From NCBI RefSeq assembly GCF_036417845.1, contig NC_089985.1, positions 32,384,583 to 32,448,582 on the forward strand: a stretch of DNA of 64,000 nt, given 5' to 3'. The notes under the pieces were generated by a model, which worked only from the letters and a program-made list of their open reading frames with translations, ran no database searches and was not told the DNA's origin. This DNA is from Apteryx mantelli (lineage: Eukaryota > Chordata > Aves > Apterygiformes > Apterygidae). This document shows, in pieces, positions 22,335 through 46,991 of this stretch (its first letter is position 1; every line of letters begins with the position of its first letter). The translations under genes and the position numbers were made by a program.

Positions 22335-22572
22335 GGAGGTACCAGAGCAGAGCAAAGGTCCGTCTCACCCAAGATCCTGCCCTTGATGCCCGGGGAAGCT
22401 GGATCGGCACCAGCATGGTGTGACATTTACTGAGCATGTTTCCTTTGCCAGCCTCCAGTGATTTGAGCCTCCCGGAGCTGCCAGAAGTCTCCATGTATTT
22501 GGAAACCCTTGGGCTGGTCCGGTTCCCTTCGAACCTATGCCAATAACCTCCCACAGCAAGGAGCGCCCTGCG
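22335..22572 (-). mobile_element. CR1-type LINE 3' fragment, old and degraded
   Basis: On the plus strand the block begins AGCAAAGGTCCGTCTCACCC and runs into AAGATCCTGCC. Later come TCCATGTATTTGGAAACCC, TTCGAACCTATGCCAATAAC and CTCCCACAGCAAGGAG. The order and wording recall the antisense 3' part of sauropsid CR1 elements (AAAGGTCCATCTAGCCCAG, then TTTTGAACC, then AACATCCTCTGGCAAGGAG). Divergence is high, so it is old. The family is recalled from memory, and boundaries are approximate. Confidence 0.5.
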
Positions 22573-24119
22573 GTGCTTGGCCCTGTTCAGCCCCCATTCG
22601 GGTAGGCACCCCAGGGTGCCTGGCAGGGACTCGCCCTCAGCACCCCGAGAAACTGCTGGTGACGTTGGCGAGCCAGAGGCCGAAAAGTCCCCCGGGGCAT
22701 GTGATGATAGCAAACTTCCTTATTGCCCCCAGGAAAGGCGTCTTTGGGCACAAGGTCTGCGCGGCATCGGGTGGTGCAGGCGTGTGCGTGTGTGCTTGTG
22801 TTCCCTCTTTTTTTAGCCATGACATAGTGTGGGTGAGAGCGGAAGGGGAAAGTCCCCTGGCAGGGAAAGGCCGTGGGACTGGTGGCAGCACCTCTGCCTC
22901 GTGCTCCTGCCAGGCCTCGCTTGTGGCTGTCCCCAGCCACATGTCCTCCAAGGGTGGCGAGAGCTGGTTGTCCCTCACTGGGCTCCCTCCAGGGAGGGAG
23001 CCACTGGGGCACCTCCAGGACCGGGCTCACCAAGCGGGTGGCATTCAGTCCTAGAGCTGTGGGATTTGCTTTTTATAGGGAAATGGAGGTGGAGGCGCAT
23101 GCTGTGGCCCTCTGCTCCCATTGCCATGGGTGGTTGCACCCCGGAGCCCCAGACCCTGGGGACCAGACCACTGGCACCATATTTACCCCCCATGGTGGCC
23201 TGGGACCTTGTCCCTCCAGGAAATGTCCACTTTTGATGCAAAACATGGGCTTTCCCCTGGCTTGGAAACTGGGAATGTGCCTGCCTGGGGCTGGGCTGTT
23301 GGAGGCAATAAGGAAGAGGTTGGAGCATGGGGTGGAGGAAGAGCGCCCAGGCTGGAGGCTGTTTAGCCTCCTCGTGGACATGGGGCTGCGGGTGGAAATG
23401 AGGGGCTGGAGCTTGCCAAGGGGCTTTTGCATCTCCCCTTGACACTCCCAGCCTGAGCGGGCACGAGCCCGGGAAAGGCACAAATTCCCAGAGAAAGAAC
23501 TGCATCCCCTGCTAGACGGAGGCAGGGACAGGGACAGCAGAGGCGCCCCCCAGGACTGGGGTGGCTGGGACAGCCCTGGTCACCCTCTGCCACCGCATTC
23601 CCACGGCCCGGCAGGGCTGCAAGAGCTTGGCTCCTGGCCAACCTGCTGCTGAAACAGCAGGCACCAAGCACGGACGTCGCTCTGGAAAGGCACGGCGGGT
23701 CCGTGGCACGGGCCCCGTTCTCTGGAAACGAGCCCTGTGCCTCCCGGGCTTGGCTCAGTTTCTCTGGAAACTGCAAAGAGCCCGTAGGACGTGACTCGGC
23801 GGGGCATGCAGGCCGATAAGGGACTAGCTGGTGGCCCGGTGACAAAAGGGAGGCTCTCGCCAGCTCCCTGGGCTGGCCTGGGAAGGGGACTCGCTGCTCC
23901 TGCACCCTGCCGGGCCGGGCGCGGGGGCTGCGTTTGCACGCCCGGGAGCCCTGCGGAGCTGCCGATGCAGCCGTCTCCCCATGGCGGTGGGTGCTGAGCA
24001 CGGGCTGACTTCCCGGCAGGTCGGCTGAGCACCTTCACCCCCCGCTCGGCACGGGGGCTCGGCCGCGCTGCGTCCCGGCACCGTGGTTTCGGAGGGGCAG
24101 GGCTCAGCGCTCTAGGAAA

Positions 24120-24245
24120 TGAGCTTCCCTCTCCCTCTTTCTAATTGGTTTCATCAGGGGAGGCAATGGAGATGATGGGCCCCATGATTAGTGGGATGAG
24201 GAACTGCAGCGCTTGCGGTTTGTCCTGATAAAGCAAGCAAATGAG
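24120..24245. promoter_or_regulatory. Possible conserved non-coding element
   Basis: A 125-base patch of balanced composition with CTAATTGG, GATTAGTGGGATGAGG and CCTGATAAAGCAAGCAAATG lies between GC-rich flanks. It contains no open frame of note. Inferred from composition and motif density only. Confidence 0.22.
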
Positions 24246-24302
24246 ACGCGAGGGCAGCGAGGCGGGCATCAGCTGCGCAAGGAGTGCCCGCTGCGGGGGA
24301 AT

Positions 24303-24324
24303 TTCCCTCCCTCCCTCCCTCCCG
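24303..24324. repeat. CCCT tetranucleotide run
   Basis: About five units of CCCT/CTCC on the plus strand. It is a polypyrimidine tract with no other sign of an element. Confidence 0.8.
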
Positions 24325-24967
24325 CCTCGCCGTAGGGCCTGCCAGGACGTTCCCGGATCAGCGAGAGGAGGACATCCTCCAAGGGCACGGCTGGCCCGGG
24401 AGGAGGAGGGAGGGCTAGACACGAGGTTTTGCCTCCCTGCTTGGGGGAAGCGAGTCGCCCCACCGGAGCCAGCGTCCTCGTGCCAGCCGGCTCCAGGGCG
24501 ATGGGGAGCAGGGTGGCCCGCGGGGGCCGTCCCCCACCTCTGCCAGGCCTCTTGGTCCCCCTTGCCCTCCTCCCGCACCTATTCTGGGCCAAAGCTGGGG
24601 CGTTTTGGCAAACTTCTCATTGCTGCTTGGCTCAGCAGGTCGCTGGGCACAGCCCTTGCCCGTCCCCGAGGCCGAGCAGGGACTGAAGGTGCTTATCCGG
24701 CCATCGGCTCTACCTAGTCGCCACGCGCTTTCTCCGTGGCACAACCCTCCTCCCCTTCCTGGCTCCTTTCCCCTCTTCCCTGCTGCGGGGAGCAGAGATC
24801 ACCCAACCCTTGGGCCCATCAAGCCCAAAGGCCAGAAATTGCTGTGTGTGCAAGTGGTTTTCAAAAAGTGGCTCGGTGCCCTACTTATTTGTCGGGCTAT
24901 CAGAGGCTGCGGGGAGGCGAAGGAAGGGGTGTTGGGTTGAAAAGCCAGCTGATATTAAACCGGGTGC

Positions 24968-24980
24968 ATTAATCATTAAC
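24968..24980 (+). promoter_or_regulatory. HNF1-like palindromic site
   Basis: ATTAATCATTAAC matches the HNF1 consensus GTTAATNATTAAC at 12 of 13 positions. It lies in a 150-base AT-richer patch (about 24930-25080), 5.2 kb downstream of TSPAN1. It may be an epithelial enhancer, but there is no functional evidence. Confidence 0.35.
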
Positions 24981-25302
24981 GCCACGCCAGGTAGGACACA
25001 GCATGATAACCACGAAGGCAACAATCCCAGGCACCGAGTTGAAGATTAATTTGCACCAGGCTTTTGTTGTGCAGGGCGTGGGAGACAACAACCCAATTTT
25101 CCCGGGGCAGGGAGCGCAGCGGGGGACACGAGCAGGGCTGGGCACAGGCTGGCAGTGGCACCAGGGCTCTCTGCAGTTGCTTGGGAAGGGACCTCCCGCA
25201 ACCGGGGCCGAGGAGAAAACCAACGCAGAGCCCCTTCCTCAGAGAGGGTTAGGTGCCTCGGTGTCGCGACACTCTTTACAAAGTGGAGGGTGCCAAAAGT
25301 CA

Positions 25303-25316
25303 CCCCCCCCCCCCCC
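25303..25316. repeat. C14 homopolymer
   Basis: Fourteen consecutive C in unannotated DNA, flanked by CA on both sides. Confidence 0.9.
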
Positions 25317-28300
25317 ACAAATGCTAAGGGATGCGATGGAGAGAGGTGGCGTGGGTGGGGAAGGAAGTGGGTTTTTCCAGGCCTCATCCCAGGGCTGAGC
25401 CCTGCCTGGAAATGCAGGTATGCTGCGGAGCAGGCTGCTGCGCAGGGATGCTCCTGGAGGGCTCCCCGGGGCACGGGTCAGATGCTATGTTGTCGGACGC
25501 TTGTCCGTCCCCATCGTGGTTTGCATGGTCCTGACCCTGCCTGGGACAGATCCTGCCTTCGAAACTTTTTTTTTCCAGATGGCTCAGCTCCCTGGCCTGG
25601 CTTGTAGGTGGCCTGGGCGCAGGCGTGGGGCGACAGCGTCGCTGCCTCCCTCCCGCGCCTGCCTGGGCCAGCGCGGCCAGACCCCGGCATCCCCCGAGCG
25701 CTGAAACGTCGATCTGGGCACCGGGGCGATCGTACGGGGCTTGTTAGAGCCACGCTCCTCCCCGACACCAGCTCGAGGGGTGCTTCCCTCTGTTTCGGGG
25801 GCGCAGAGGGAAAGACATGCCCAGCACCATGGGAAGGGTCAGCCAGGACCACAGATTCCTGCGAGGGAGCACAGGGCTCCCTGCTCCCCCCGGCACGGAG
25901 ATCACCACCAAACAACCATAACGCAGAAAAAAGCAACAACATCGAATTAGGCAGAATCCCCCCCTCCCCCCAGCCCTGGAAAGGTGAAGTTTCATGCCAA
26001 GACTGTTTTGCTTTTGTTTAATTATCAGCCTGCTCCGGGGGCGCGGAGCAGCCTGGGCAGGTTCTGCTCCGTGACGTTACACAAAGCGAGCGAGGCCGGG
26101 GCGTGGGGGGGCTGCGAGGGGCCCGCTGGAGACCTGGGAACTGGCTCCTGGTGTCACACGTGCAAAAGCTGACACCACGCAGGGCTTAGCTGCTGGCCGG
26201 GCTTCCCTCTGGAGGGCAGGGGATGTGCCTCCGGGACACCCAGGGATGCTCCAGCAGCTCCGGGCTGAGCCCTCTGTCCTGCAGGACCGCGGGAAAGGGC
26301 AGGCGCGGGGGCTCCTAATGTGCTTCCTGGGGCCTGAGCACCTTCAGACAGCGAATCTGCATGTTGGGGGTCACCATCGCCGGGGACTGATGAGCCAAAG
26401 CTATCAACCAGCACAAACGGTCCCTTCGGAGGGGTTTAGCCTTGCTTCCAGCATCCCTCAGTCCCCCATCCTCCATGTAGCCTCCACCCTACAACTACAA
26501 CAGTTTGCAAACTTGAAATAAGCCCCCGCCGAGCCGGGCAAGATTTGGTGAATATCGCCCACCAAAAAAAAAAAACCTCTGCCACCCTCCCTGCTGTTCA
26601 GGTGAGCAGTACCCAAATTTGGATCCACCTGGGCCTTGCTGGGCTCTGGCCAAAGGCACCAATCCCCATCACTTGTCCGCAGAGGCCGGGATCCTCCCTT
26701 CCCTGTGTGGGCCCTGGCAGGAGCCCAGCGCCGCCAGGCTCAGCCGTGGCAGGAGGCAGAGGCTGGTGGGGGCTGCCGGGTGGCTACAACCTGCCTTGCT
26801 CTGGCACCGCAGAGAGGGGCAAAACAAGCAGGGGGGACTCAAGGGTGAAGAAAAAACCTCGAGCAAGTCCGTGCCCTGACAAAAAGCTTGTACCTGGCCC
26901 CGCGGCTGGGGCAGGAGTGGACCGGGGAAGAGGAGACCTTCCCCAGCGCCTGCTTCTTGCCGCTGGGAGCCGACACTGGGCAGGAGCCTGGGAGGCAGCT
27001 CCAACACCTGCCTGCAACCACCCCCAGTGGGGCAGGGAGGAGCGAGGGGCGCACGTGAACCTTGCCTTGCTGTGGCTGTTGTTTTGCTATCCCAGTCCCT
27101 CCTGCACACGCTGCTTTTGCTTTCCAGACACGGGCTCGACAGCACGGGGAGCATTAGGGTGGTTGACCCCAGCATAGCAAGACATGAGCTGCCTGGTCTC
27201 AGCTCTGATCATGGCTGGTTCGTGGCCTCGGCCCCATCCCCTCCAGCTGCGATTTCCCTTCCTTGGGTGCAAATGGCACAGCGCAGGCACTCGTGAAGCT
27301 GTGCCCGGCTGCAGGGCAGGGCTGTGCCCCAGCACAGGGAAAAATCAGCGCTGGAACAGTGCCTCCATAAAGAATTCATTTGCCAAGTTACGTCACACAT
27401 CGTGATCACCTCCGGCTCTGCCTGTGGCACCTTCCTCCCTGCGGCTGGTTGTTAGACCGCAGGTGGGAGGCAGGAGAAAGCCCCATTATTCCAGGAGCAA
27501 TTTCTTCCAAAGGAAAAAAACCTAAATAACCCAGAAATACAGCCCAGACCCTTGAGGGTCCGATGGCTGGGGCCTCCCAGCCCTGGACGGTGGGGTGCAA
27601 TGACCCCAAGCTGGCTGCTCACTGCCCCCTCAAGCCTAGGGGGCCTAAGATACCCCCCCCCCCGACAAAAAGCTGCTTTGCTTTGGGCTGCAAGAGGGTA
27701 AAGTCGGGAGCTGAAGAGTGTACGCAGCCAGGCCGCAGGGTCTGCTGGCACCCTGCCTGGGGTGGTGGGGCTATTCCCCATGGGCCTGGGTCTGCGGATG
27801 CCAGCAGGGAGCACCACGGCCCCACGACGCTGAGCGAGAGCCCATGCCTGGCAGGTCAGAGTTTCCGTCAGTTAGCACAGCAAAGATAAGAAGTGCTCAA
27901 ACCTCCGGAGGAAACAGCTAGCAAACCCACGTCAGCCTCGCCAGCACCAGGCGCCCAGCAGCACCTGCAACGTCGCATGGCTTGCAGGACCTCTACTGGC
28001 ACACAAGCCGCAGGGCCACCATCAGCCCATGGCTATTGCCTTAGGTGCTATACAGAGGGCAGAGCTACACACCACCAGCAAGGCTGGACGGTCCCTCTGA
28101 AGCTCGGGATTGCTGGGAAAGAACAGCCTGTGCTGGGCTTCCCTGGAGCTGAGGTTGAGGCTGAAATGCAGCAATGTGTCTGAGCACCTGCAGAAAAATA
28201 TCTGAATGAAACCAAGGGTGACTGAGGACCAAACAAACTGTCCTAAAAATTGTTTACCTCCTATACAATACAAACAAAGGGAAAGTCAAAATACAGTCCC

Positions 28301-28540
28301 CTTCATCCCCCAGTGCCTGCACAGCCTGAATGGGGATTTGCAAGATGTTTTGGCTGAGAAAAACTCTGCCCAAAACACTTTGCACAGCTCTGACTTGAGG
28401 AATGCCACCTTTTGACAAATAAAACCACCACATCTTTCTGGGTTGGTCTAGCTTTGCTGCCAAGCCAAACTATCCCTGTAACTTATACGGCTCCCCTCCT
28501 GCCCCTTGGCCAACACTGAGAGCTGTGTTTCAGGATACCT

Positions 28541-28720
28541 TGTAGAAGTCAACGGCCATCACTGAGCCCCAGATGATGCTCTCTGGAGGTCTTCTTCTGC
28601 CCATGCTGAAGCAGAGGGACCAAGATGCCACCCCCAGGTTGACAATGGGGGTTTTGGATGGGCAGCAACACACCCAGCCTGATTTTGCCCTCCCTCTCAG
28701 CAAGACGACACCATGCAGGG
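28541..28720 (-). other. Exon-like open stretch of unknown identity
   Basis: On the minus strand a frame of about 60 codons runs without stops to VMAVDFYK and meets a usable donor, AAG|GTATCC. The residue composition (TPIVNLGVASWSLCF, GRRRPPESIIWGS) is less biased than the GC-driven frames elsewhere. I do not recognise the product and see no matching neighbouring exon. It may be chance, or part of a long POMGNT1 3' UTR. Confidence 0.12.
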
Positions 28721-29009
28721 TGCCTGCAGAGTGATGCACCACGCAAAAAGGAAAACGGGAGCTACCTCAAAGAGCAGCATCTGCTCTGCTTGCCACCAAG
28801 ACCAGGCTGCAAACCTGGACGTGCTCATCTCCCTCCCTACGCAGGGGTAGAGATCTTCTGGACAGCTTGTCCAGCCCACTCATCCTGGCCAGGGGCCACA
28901 GAGCCTTCATGTTCACCTTTCCAGGCAGGTGGCCAGAGCCAGGGACCCCAGTTCTGCAAAGCGCACAGAGCTGGAGACAAGACGCATGAGGCTCAACAGC
29001 TTTGCAATA

Positions 29010-29015
29010 TTTATT
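29010..29015 (-). terminator. POMGNT1: Candidate polyadenylation signal, POMGNT1
   Basis: AATAAA on the minus strand (TTTATT on plus), followed on that strand by a T/G-containing stretch. It is 2.7 kb from the stop codon, which is long for this gene. Confidence 0.3.
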
Positions 29016-31702
29016 CTTGAAAAAATAATTCAATTGAGAAAGCGGCAAGCCCTGGGGTTGCCCTTGCTCCCAGCCATACCATGGCCTGGTGGGTCCCCAA
29101 CCCCTCGGCTGGCTGACCACCAAACTGGAGCCTTGAGAGAGGAATGGGGACAGACGGACGGAGAACAGCACCCAGCAGGCCTGTATTGGTGTGCAGAAAA
29201 GGAGGGAACGAGGAGGTCGAAGCCTGCAAGTCGAATCCTGCTGTCACTGAAAGCAAAGGGCCATAGTCCCTGGGGCTCTGCAGGACAGGGAGCAGCACAA
29301 CAGGACAGGGGAAGAGGGGGACTCAGGTCTAGCCATTTCCCTGTCTGCAGGACTGAATCCCCCACACCCCCAAACAAAAAGGAGCTTGCAGCAGGCCTGA
29401 ACCTCTCCTAGGGGGACAAGAAGTGAGGGAGTTAATTTAATTTAAGGAAGAAGGGAAATGTGACCTTGAGAACTGAGGCGCCAAGAAAACCGCCATGGTG
29501 GAAAGCCATGGAGGTTCTTCCAAAGCAGGACTTGAGGCACGAGCAGCCAACCCTGGTGCTGGGTAGAGGGGAAGGGAAGCTGAGTCCCTATCTCACAGCA
29601 TTTAAAGGACCTTTTTAAAACCCATAAGGGCCAGCTGAGGCTGCAGGAGAGCAGCCCAGACATCCACCAGCTTAGGGCTGCTGTACCAGAGTCCCAGAGA
29701 AGAGGTGAGGCTGTGGGGGGTGGAGCAGGGCAGCATTGAACCCAAGCTCCAGGGCTGGTACCGAAAAGTCTTGACGGTGCCACCCTGCACTGTCAGGGCA
29801 CTCGTGCCACCTCTCGTCCCCCCTCCTGCACCCAGGACGAATGGGGTGCAGGTAGGGGCCTGTCCCATCCCTGCTGTGCAGGCACTGCACACCAAGCTGC
29901 CTTGTCCCTTAAGCCGATGGGGTAGGCGTACAAGGGACCCCAAGGGTCAGAGCCCTTGTTCTTACACTAGAGCTGAGCTGTGCTCACGTGGGGGTTATTT
30001 TGACCAGAGAGGAGTAGATTTGCTGGGTTCACAATCATTCTCCTCCGCTGGGCAAAGGAGGGAGGAAGGAAGGGAACGGAGGATGGAGCTGGGGATTCAA
30101 AAGAAAGCTCCCAGGACTGTGCCCTTGAGGCTAGGGGCTGCCAGCTCTCCATGCTACTTTCCTGCTATCCCCCCTTCCCACAAGCAATAAATAAATAAGT
30201 TAGTGTAGTGTAGATCCCAGTGGGTGCTGGGGTGGGTGCTCCCAGGGGGCCTGACACTCAGTTCACAGTGAGAAAACGAAGGGCAAGAGCACCTGGCCCA
30301 AACGGTGCTGCAGCCTGGGGGCCCAGCTCTCACATACCCTCCCTGTGACCACAGAGAAGGGGCTGGGCAGCAAACCCCTTGCTGGGCAGCAAGCCAAGCA
30401 TGGGCAACCTGGGCAGAGAACTGGGCTCTTGTTGCATCGATAAGACAGGGAAGGTATTGAGTGAGGGGATCAGGACTGATCCCGGTCGGGGGAAACTTGT
30501 ACCAGGTGGCTGGGGGTGGGAGGGGGCCCTAGGGTCCTTCCTAAGGCAGGCAGAGGGGACAGGGACCCTCTCTCCCTCTGCCCAGGGGTCGTACCATGCC
30601 AGGTGAGCCAGGCTGCCCATCCCAGCTCAGCCCACAGCTTCCCTGCCAGAAAAGTACCATGGTAAGTGGGAGATTCAGGAGAACAAAAACCCTTGCCTTG
30701 AGCAAGGGCTGGGGTACCTGGCCAGGAAAGAGGGACAGACAGGTACAGTACCACAGCAAGGACCATGCCAGGGTGCAGCATCGCTCAACTCCAGTATCGG
30801 CTACTGGAGGACCCAGGTCTGTCCTGCCTCCACAGCTGGGGATAGAGGTGGGGGTCGCCGCTTGCTGCTCCGATCTTGCTCCACAAGGCACTTTCATCCC
30901 CTCGCCCATGGCCCAAGGGGCAGGGCTGCTCCCAGCAAGGGAGGTGGGTGAGGACGGTCTGAGCTGCAGCACACAGCCTGGTCCTGCTCCATCCGCAGTC
31001 ATCTCTGGCTCCCAGAACTGAGGGAAAAGGGGGTCCCCTTGATGGCCCTCGTGCTGGGGATGGGGTGTCTTCTACATGTCCACAGCGAGATCAGCTCTTC
31101 TGCAGCATTCCCTTTTGCCTACAAGCTGGGCTGCACTGGTGCCCGTGGCCCAAGCAGTGAGCTGGGATGCAGGGAGACATCCAATCCAGTGCAGTCTTCA
31201 AGGTGCATCCACTGTGCAGGAGAGAGAAGAGATGCTGGAAGATTCCCCCCTTCACCACTGCGCTGGGCACAGAGCCAGCCAGGCAAGAGTTAATAAATAA
31301 AACCCAGCTGGTAGGCTGCAGCACTTCCTACAGGAGCATGCTGCCCTTCTCAGGAGCTAGGGGCAGAAGAGGGAGCCACAGGCATTTCTAAAGGCCCCCC
31401 TCCAGCTCAAGACTGAGCATCCTCTTCCTCCAGCCTTGCCCAGTCAGCCCAGGTGGGGAGAGAAGGGAGCAGCGTTAGTAAAGAGTCTGTGTTAAAAAGG
31501 TTCCCGTGACGTGGGGGTAGCAGATCTACAGGGAAAGACCCCATTCCAGGAAGAGGGGGACCACAGCAGGGGGCTGGAGGGAGCCCAAGATCTCATTTTG
31601 CAGCCTGAAACAGGAGTCCATGTCTGGTCACCAGCCTCTGAGGGCAGCTGTCAACTTGGTCTCTGTCCTCTCCTGTCCCCCCTTGCTCCCCAGCTGCCGG
31701 TC
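29010..31702 (-). other. POMGNT1: Possible POMGNT1 3' UTR, long form
   Basis: No AATAAA-type signal is apparent on the minus strand within the first kilobase after the POMGNT1 stop. The first canonical one I found is at 29015-29010; an ATTAAA variant lies near 29430. The C/A-rich plus-strand composition of the gene body continues in parts of this stretch. The true 3' end may instead use an unrecognised signal nearer 31 kb. Confidence 0.3.
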
Positions 31703-45165
<13,463 letters not shown>

Positions 45166-46112
45166 AGTCACAGGGCCTGGCATGGGGGCAGCCACGTGGG
45201 GCAGGGGTCAGGACGGGCTTTGCTCTGCTCTCGCGTCCATCAGGGCTCCCTGCTCAGACGGGATGGGTGCAGAGTGAGGGTGGCAAGTCCATTCATTCCT
45301 CTTCCCAAAAGGCAACATGAGGCCTCCCAGCCCACCAGCACCCATAGCCATCCCAACCCCACAGCGAGCTATAGGGGACACCAGGCTTTGTTAGAAGACC
45401 TGTAAGATGGTGCTTGGACCCAAGGGCCGGCAGGTACCTCTGTCCCTGGCCAACCTGTTAGTCAGCCTGTCATGATACTGCAGATGGATGGGCCTGTCTC
45501 CCAGTCCTGTTCACCTGCTGGAAAGGAAGAGCAGCCAAGAGGCATGTGGTAGGGATCCCAGGAGGGGCCCCAAGCTGGCAGCGTTATGGAGGTGCCAGGC
45601 ACTGCCTTTGTAGCCACCAGCTGCTAGCTGAGCTTAGCCACATCAGCCTGCAGGATCGCCAGTGGGGAGATGTGCAGTCCCACCCGCAGCACGAGGACCG
45701 GGCTGTGAGGCAGCACCATCTCCATTAGCAGGGACGTAGCCAGGCTAGGTGCGGGGAGCAGAGCATAGCCCTGCTGGGGAACCCAGCACCCCACAGGGAC
45801 AGGAGCAGTCCCCAGGCCAGGCCCGGTGGGAGCTCAGGCCTCCTGCAGCGGGGCCAGGCAGCACCAGCTATGGGGTGGGCTCCCCACAGCGGCCTCCCTG
45901 GGGGGGAAGGACTGGGCTGGGGGAAAACGCTTCGGGGAAGGGCAACGAGGCCCGTGTGTGTGTGCGGAGGGGGGGAGGGTGTGTCAGGGGGGCCCAGGCA
46001 CTGGGAGGGGGACGGGAGAGGTCTGGGAGCAGCTCGGGGGACGCAGGCGTCCCGGGGCGGCGCGGCCCGGTCGGGTCGGGGCGGGTCGGTGAGTGCCGGC
46101 CGCGCTACTCAC

Positions 46113-46290
46113 GGTCCGCGCGGGGAGGCCGAGGCGGGGCGGCGGCCGCCGGGCTGGGCCAGGCTAGGGCGGGCCGGGGCCGGGGCTGGAGCTGGGCTGG
46201 GGCTGGAGCCGGGGCTGGGGCTGGGCTCGGCCCGGCGCTGGGCTCGGCTCGGCCCTGCCTCCTCCGCCCCGCAGCTCCTCAGTGCCGCCG
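46113..46290 (-). other. POMGNT1: POMGNT1 presumed non-coding exon 1
   Basis: A GGACC|GTGAGT donor at 46113/46112 on the minus strand lies in the CpG island and pairs with the acceptor at 45178-45177, eleven bases before the start codon. The 5' end near 46290 is a guess, from the ETS site just upstream. A GGGGCTGGAGC-like repeat at 46166-46260 falls inside this exon. Confidence 0.5.
46166..46260. repeat. Imperfect GGGGCTGG-type tandem repeat
   Basis: Six-base and twelve-base variants of GGGGCTGGAGCC and GGGCTCGG recur across about 95 bases in the POMGNT1 promoter and first exon. Confidence 0.7.
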
Positions 46291-46803
46291 CGCCGCGCCG
46301 CTTCCGGCGCCGCAGAGACGCCGCGGGGCGGGGCCAGAGCGAGCCCCGCCCCCTCCCGGAGCCGCGCCCCCCCCTCCCCCAGCCGCTCTGCGCTCCCCGG
46401 AGGACCTCGCTGGTGCCGGTGGCGGTGGCGGTGCCGCGCCGCCCCCCAACGGTGCGCGGCGGGCCCGGCGCTCGGTGCCCGCGGCCACCCGCTGCGCCCG
46501 GCGGTGTCCCAGCCCCGGCAGCGGTGGGGGAGGAGGGGACCAGGGAGCCCCGGCCCGCGCTGCGGGCTCTCGGGGGATAAACAAACCAGCACCGAGCCGT
46601 GTGCGGGCAGGGGAGCACCGGGGGGGCGCCGGAGCGGGAGGGCGGCGCGGCCTTCCCAGCGCCCGCGGCGGCCGCGGCCGGAGCGGGGGGAGCAGCCCGG
46701 CCCGGGGGCCCCGCTGGGGTCGCCGCGCGGTCTGGGCGTTTGCTTGTGCCCCTGCGTCGGGGGAATACGGCGGGGATGCGCGGTCGGTCGGCGGCTTACG
46801 GCA

Positions 46804-46827
46804 GGGCGGGGCGGGGCGGGGCGGGCG
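46804..46827. promoter_or_regulatory. LURAP1: Tandem GC-box (Sp1-like) array
   Basis: Four to five consecutive GGGCG units, about 165-190 bases upstream of the LURAP1 start codon. They could bind Sp1-type factors or fold as a G-quadruplex. Confidence 0.55.
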
Positions 46828-46991
46828 CAGCGCGGCGGGCGGGGCGCTGCAGGTGGGGGCGGGGGGCGGGGCCGGCGCGGGTGACGGTGCCGCCGCCGGT
46901 GCCGCCGCCGCCGCCGGGCCGGGCTGGGACTGGTGTCGCCGCTGCCGCCGCCGGGCCCCGAGCGGGGAGCGCGGCTCCCGCTCTACCCCGC

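Larger units (their letters stand above)
19821..29009. other. Region between TSPAN1 and the POMGNT1 3' end
   Basis: No protein I recognise is encoded on either strand. Notable contents are a T12/A9 tract (20455-20475), an orphan CpG island (20870-21960), a CR1 remnant (22335-22572), a CCCT run (24303-24324), two patches that look like conserved non-coding DNA (24120-24245 and 24930-25080), a C14 tract (25303-25316) and an exon-like stretch on the minus strand at 28541-28720. Confidence 0.55.
46113..46991. promoter_or_regulatory. Divergent CpG-island promoter of POMGNT1 and LURAP1
   Basis: The two genes are head to head. The POMGNT1 non-coding exon ends at 46113 on the minus strand, and the LURAP1 start codon is at 46992 on the plus strand. 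The island holds an ETS-type site (CTTCCGG, 46301-46307; CCGGAAG on the POMGNT1 strand), a GC box (46325-46334) and an array of GGGCG boxes at 46804-46827. There is no TATA box. Confidence 0.65.

Noticed and set aside
27801-27814. CCAGCAGGGAGCAC as another CTCF site
   Set aside because: It has a mismatch at an invariant G of the core, so it is weaker than the two sites listed.
30186-31300. Plus-strand AATAAA clusters at 30186 and 31292 as ends of a plus-strand gene
   Set aside because: No plus-strand exon or open frame of quality precedes them; short A/T repeats (AATAAATAAATA) give these by chance.
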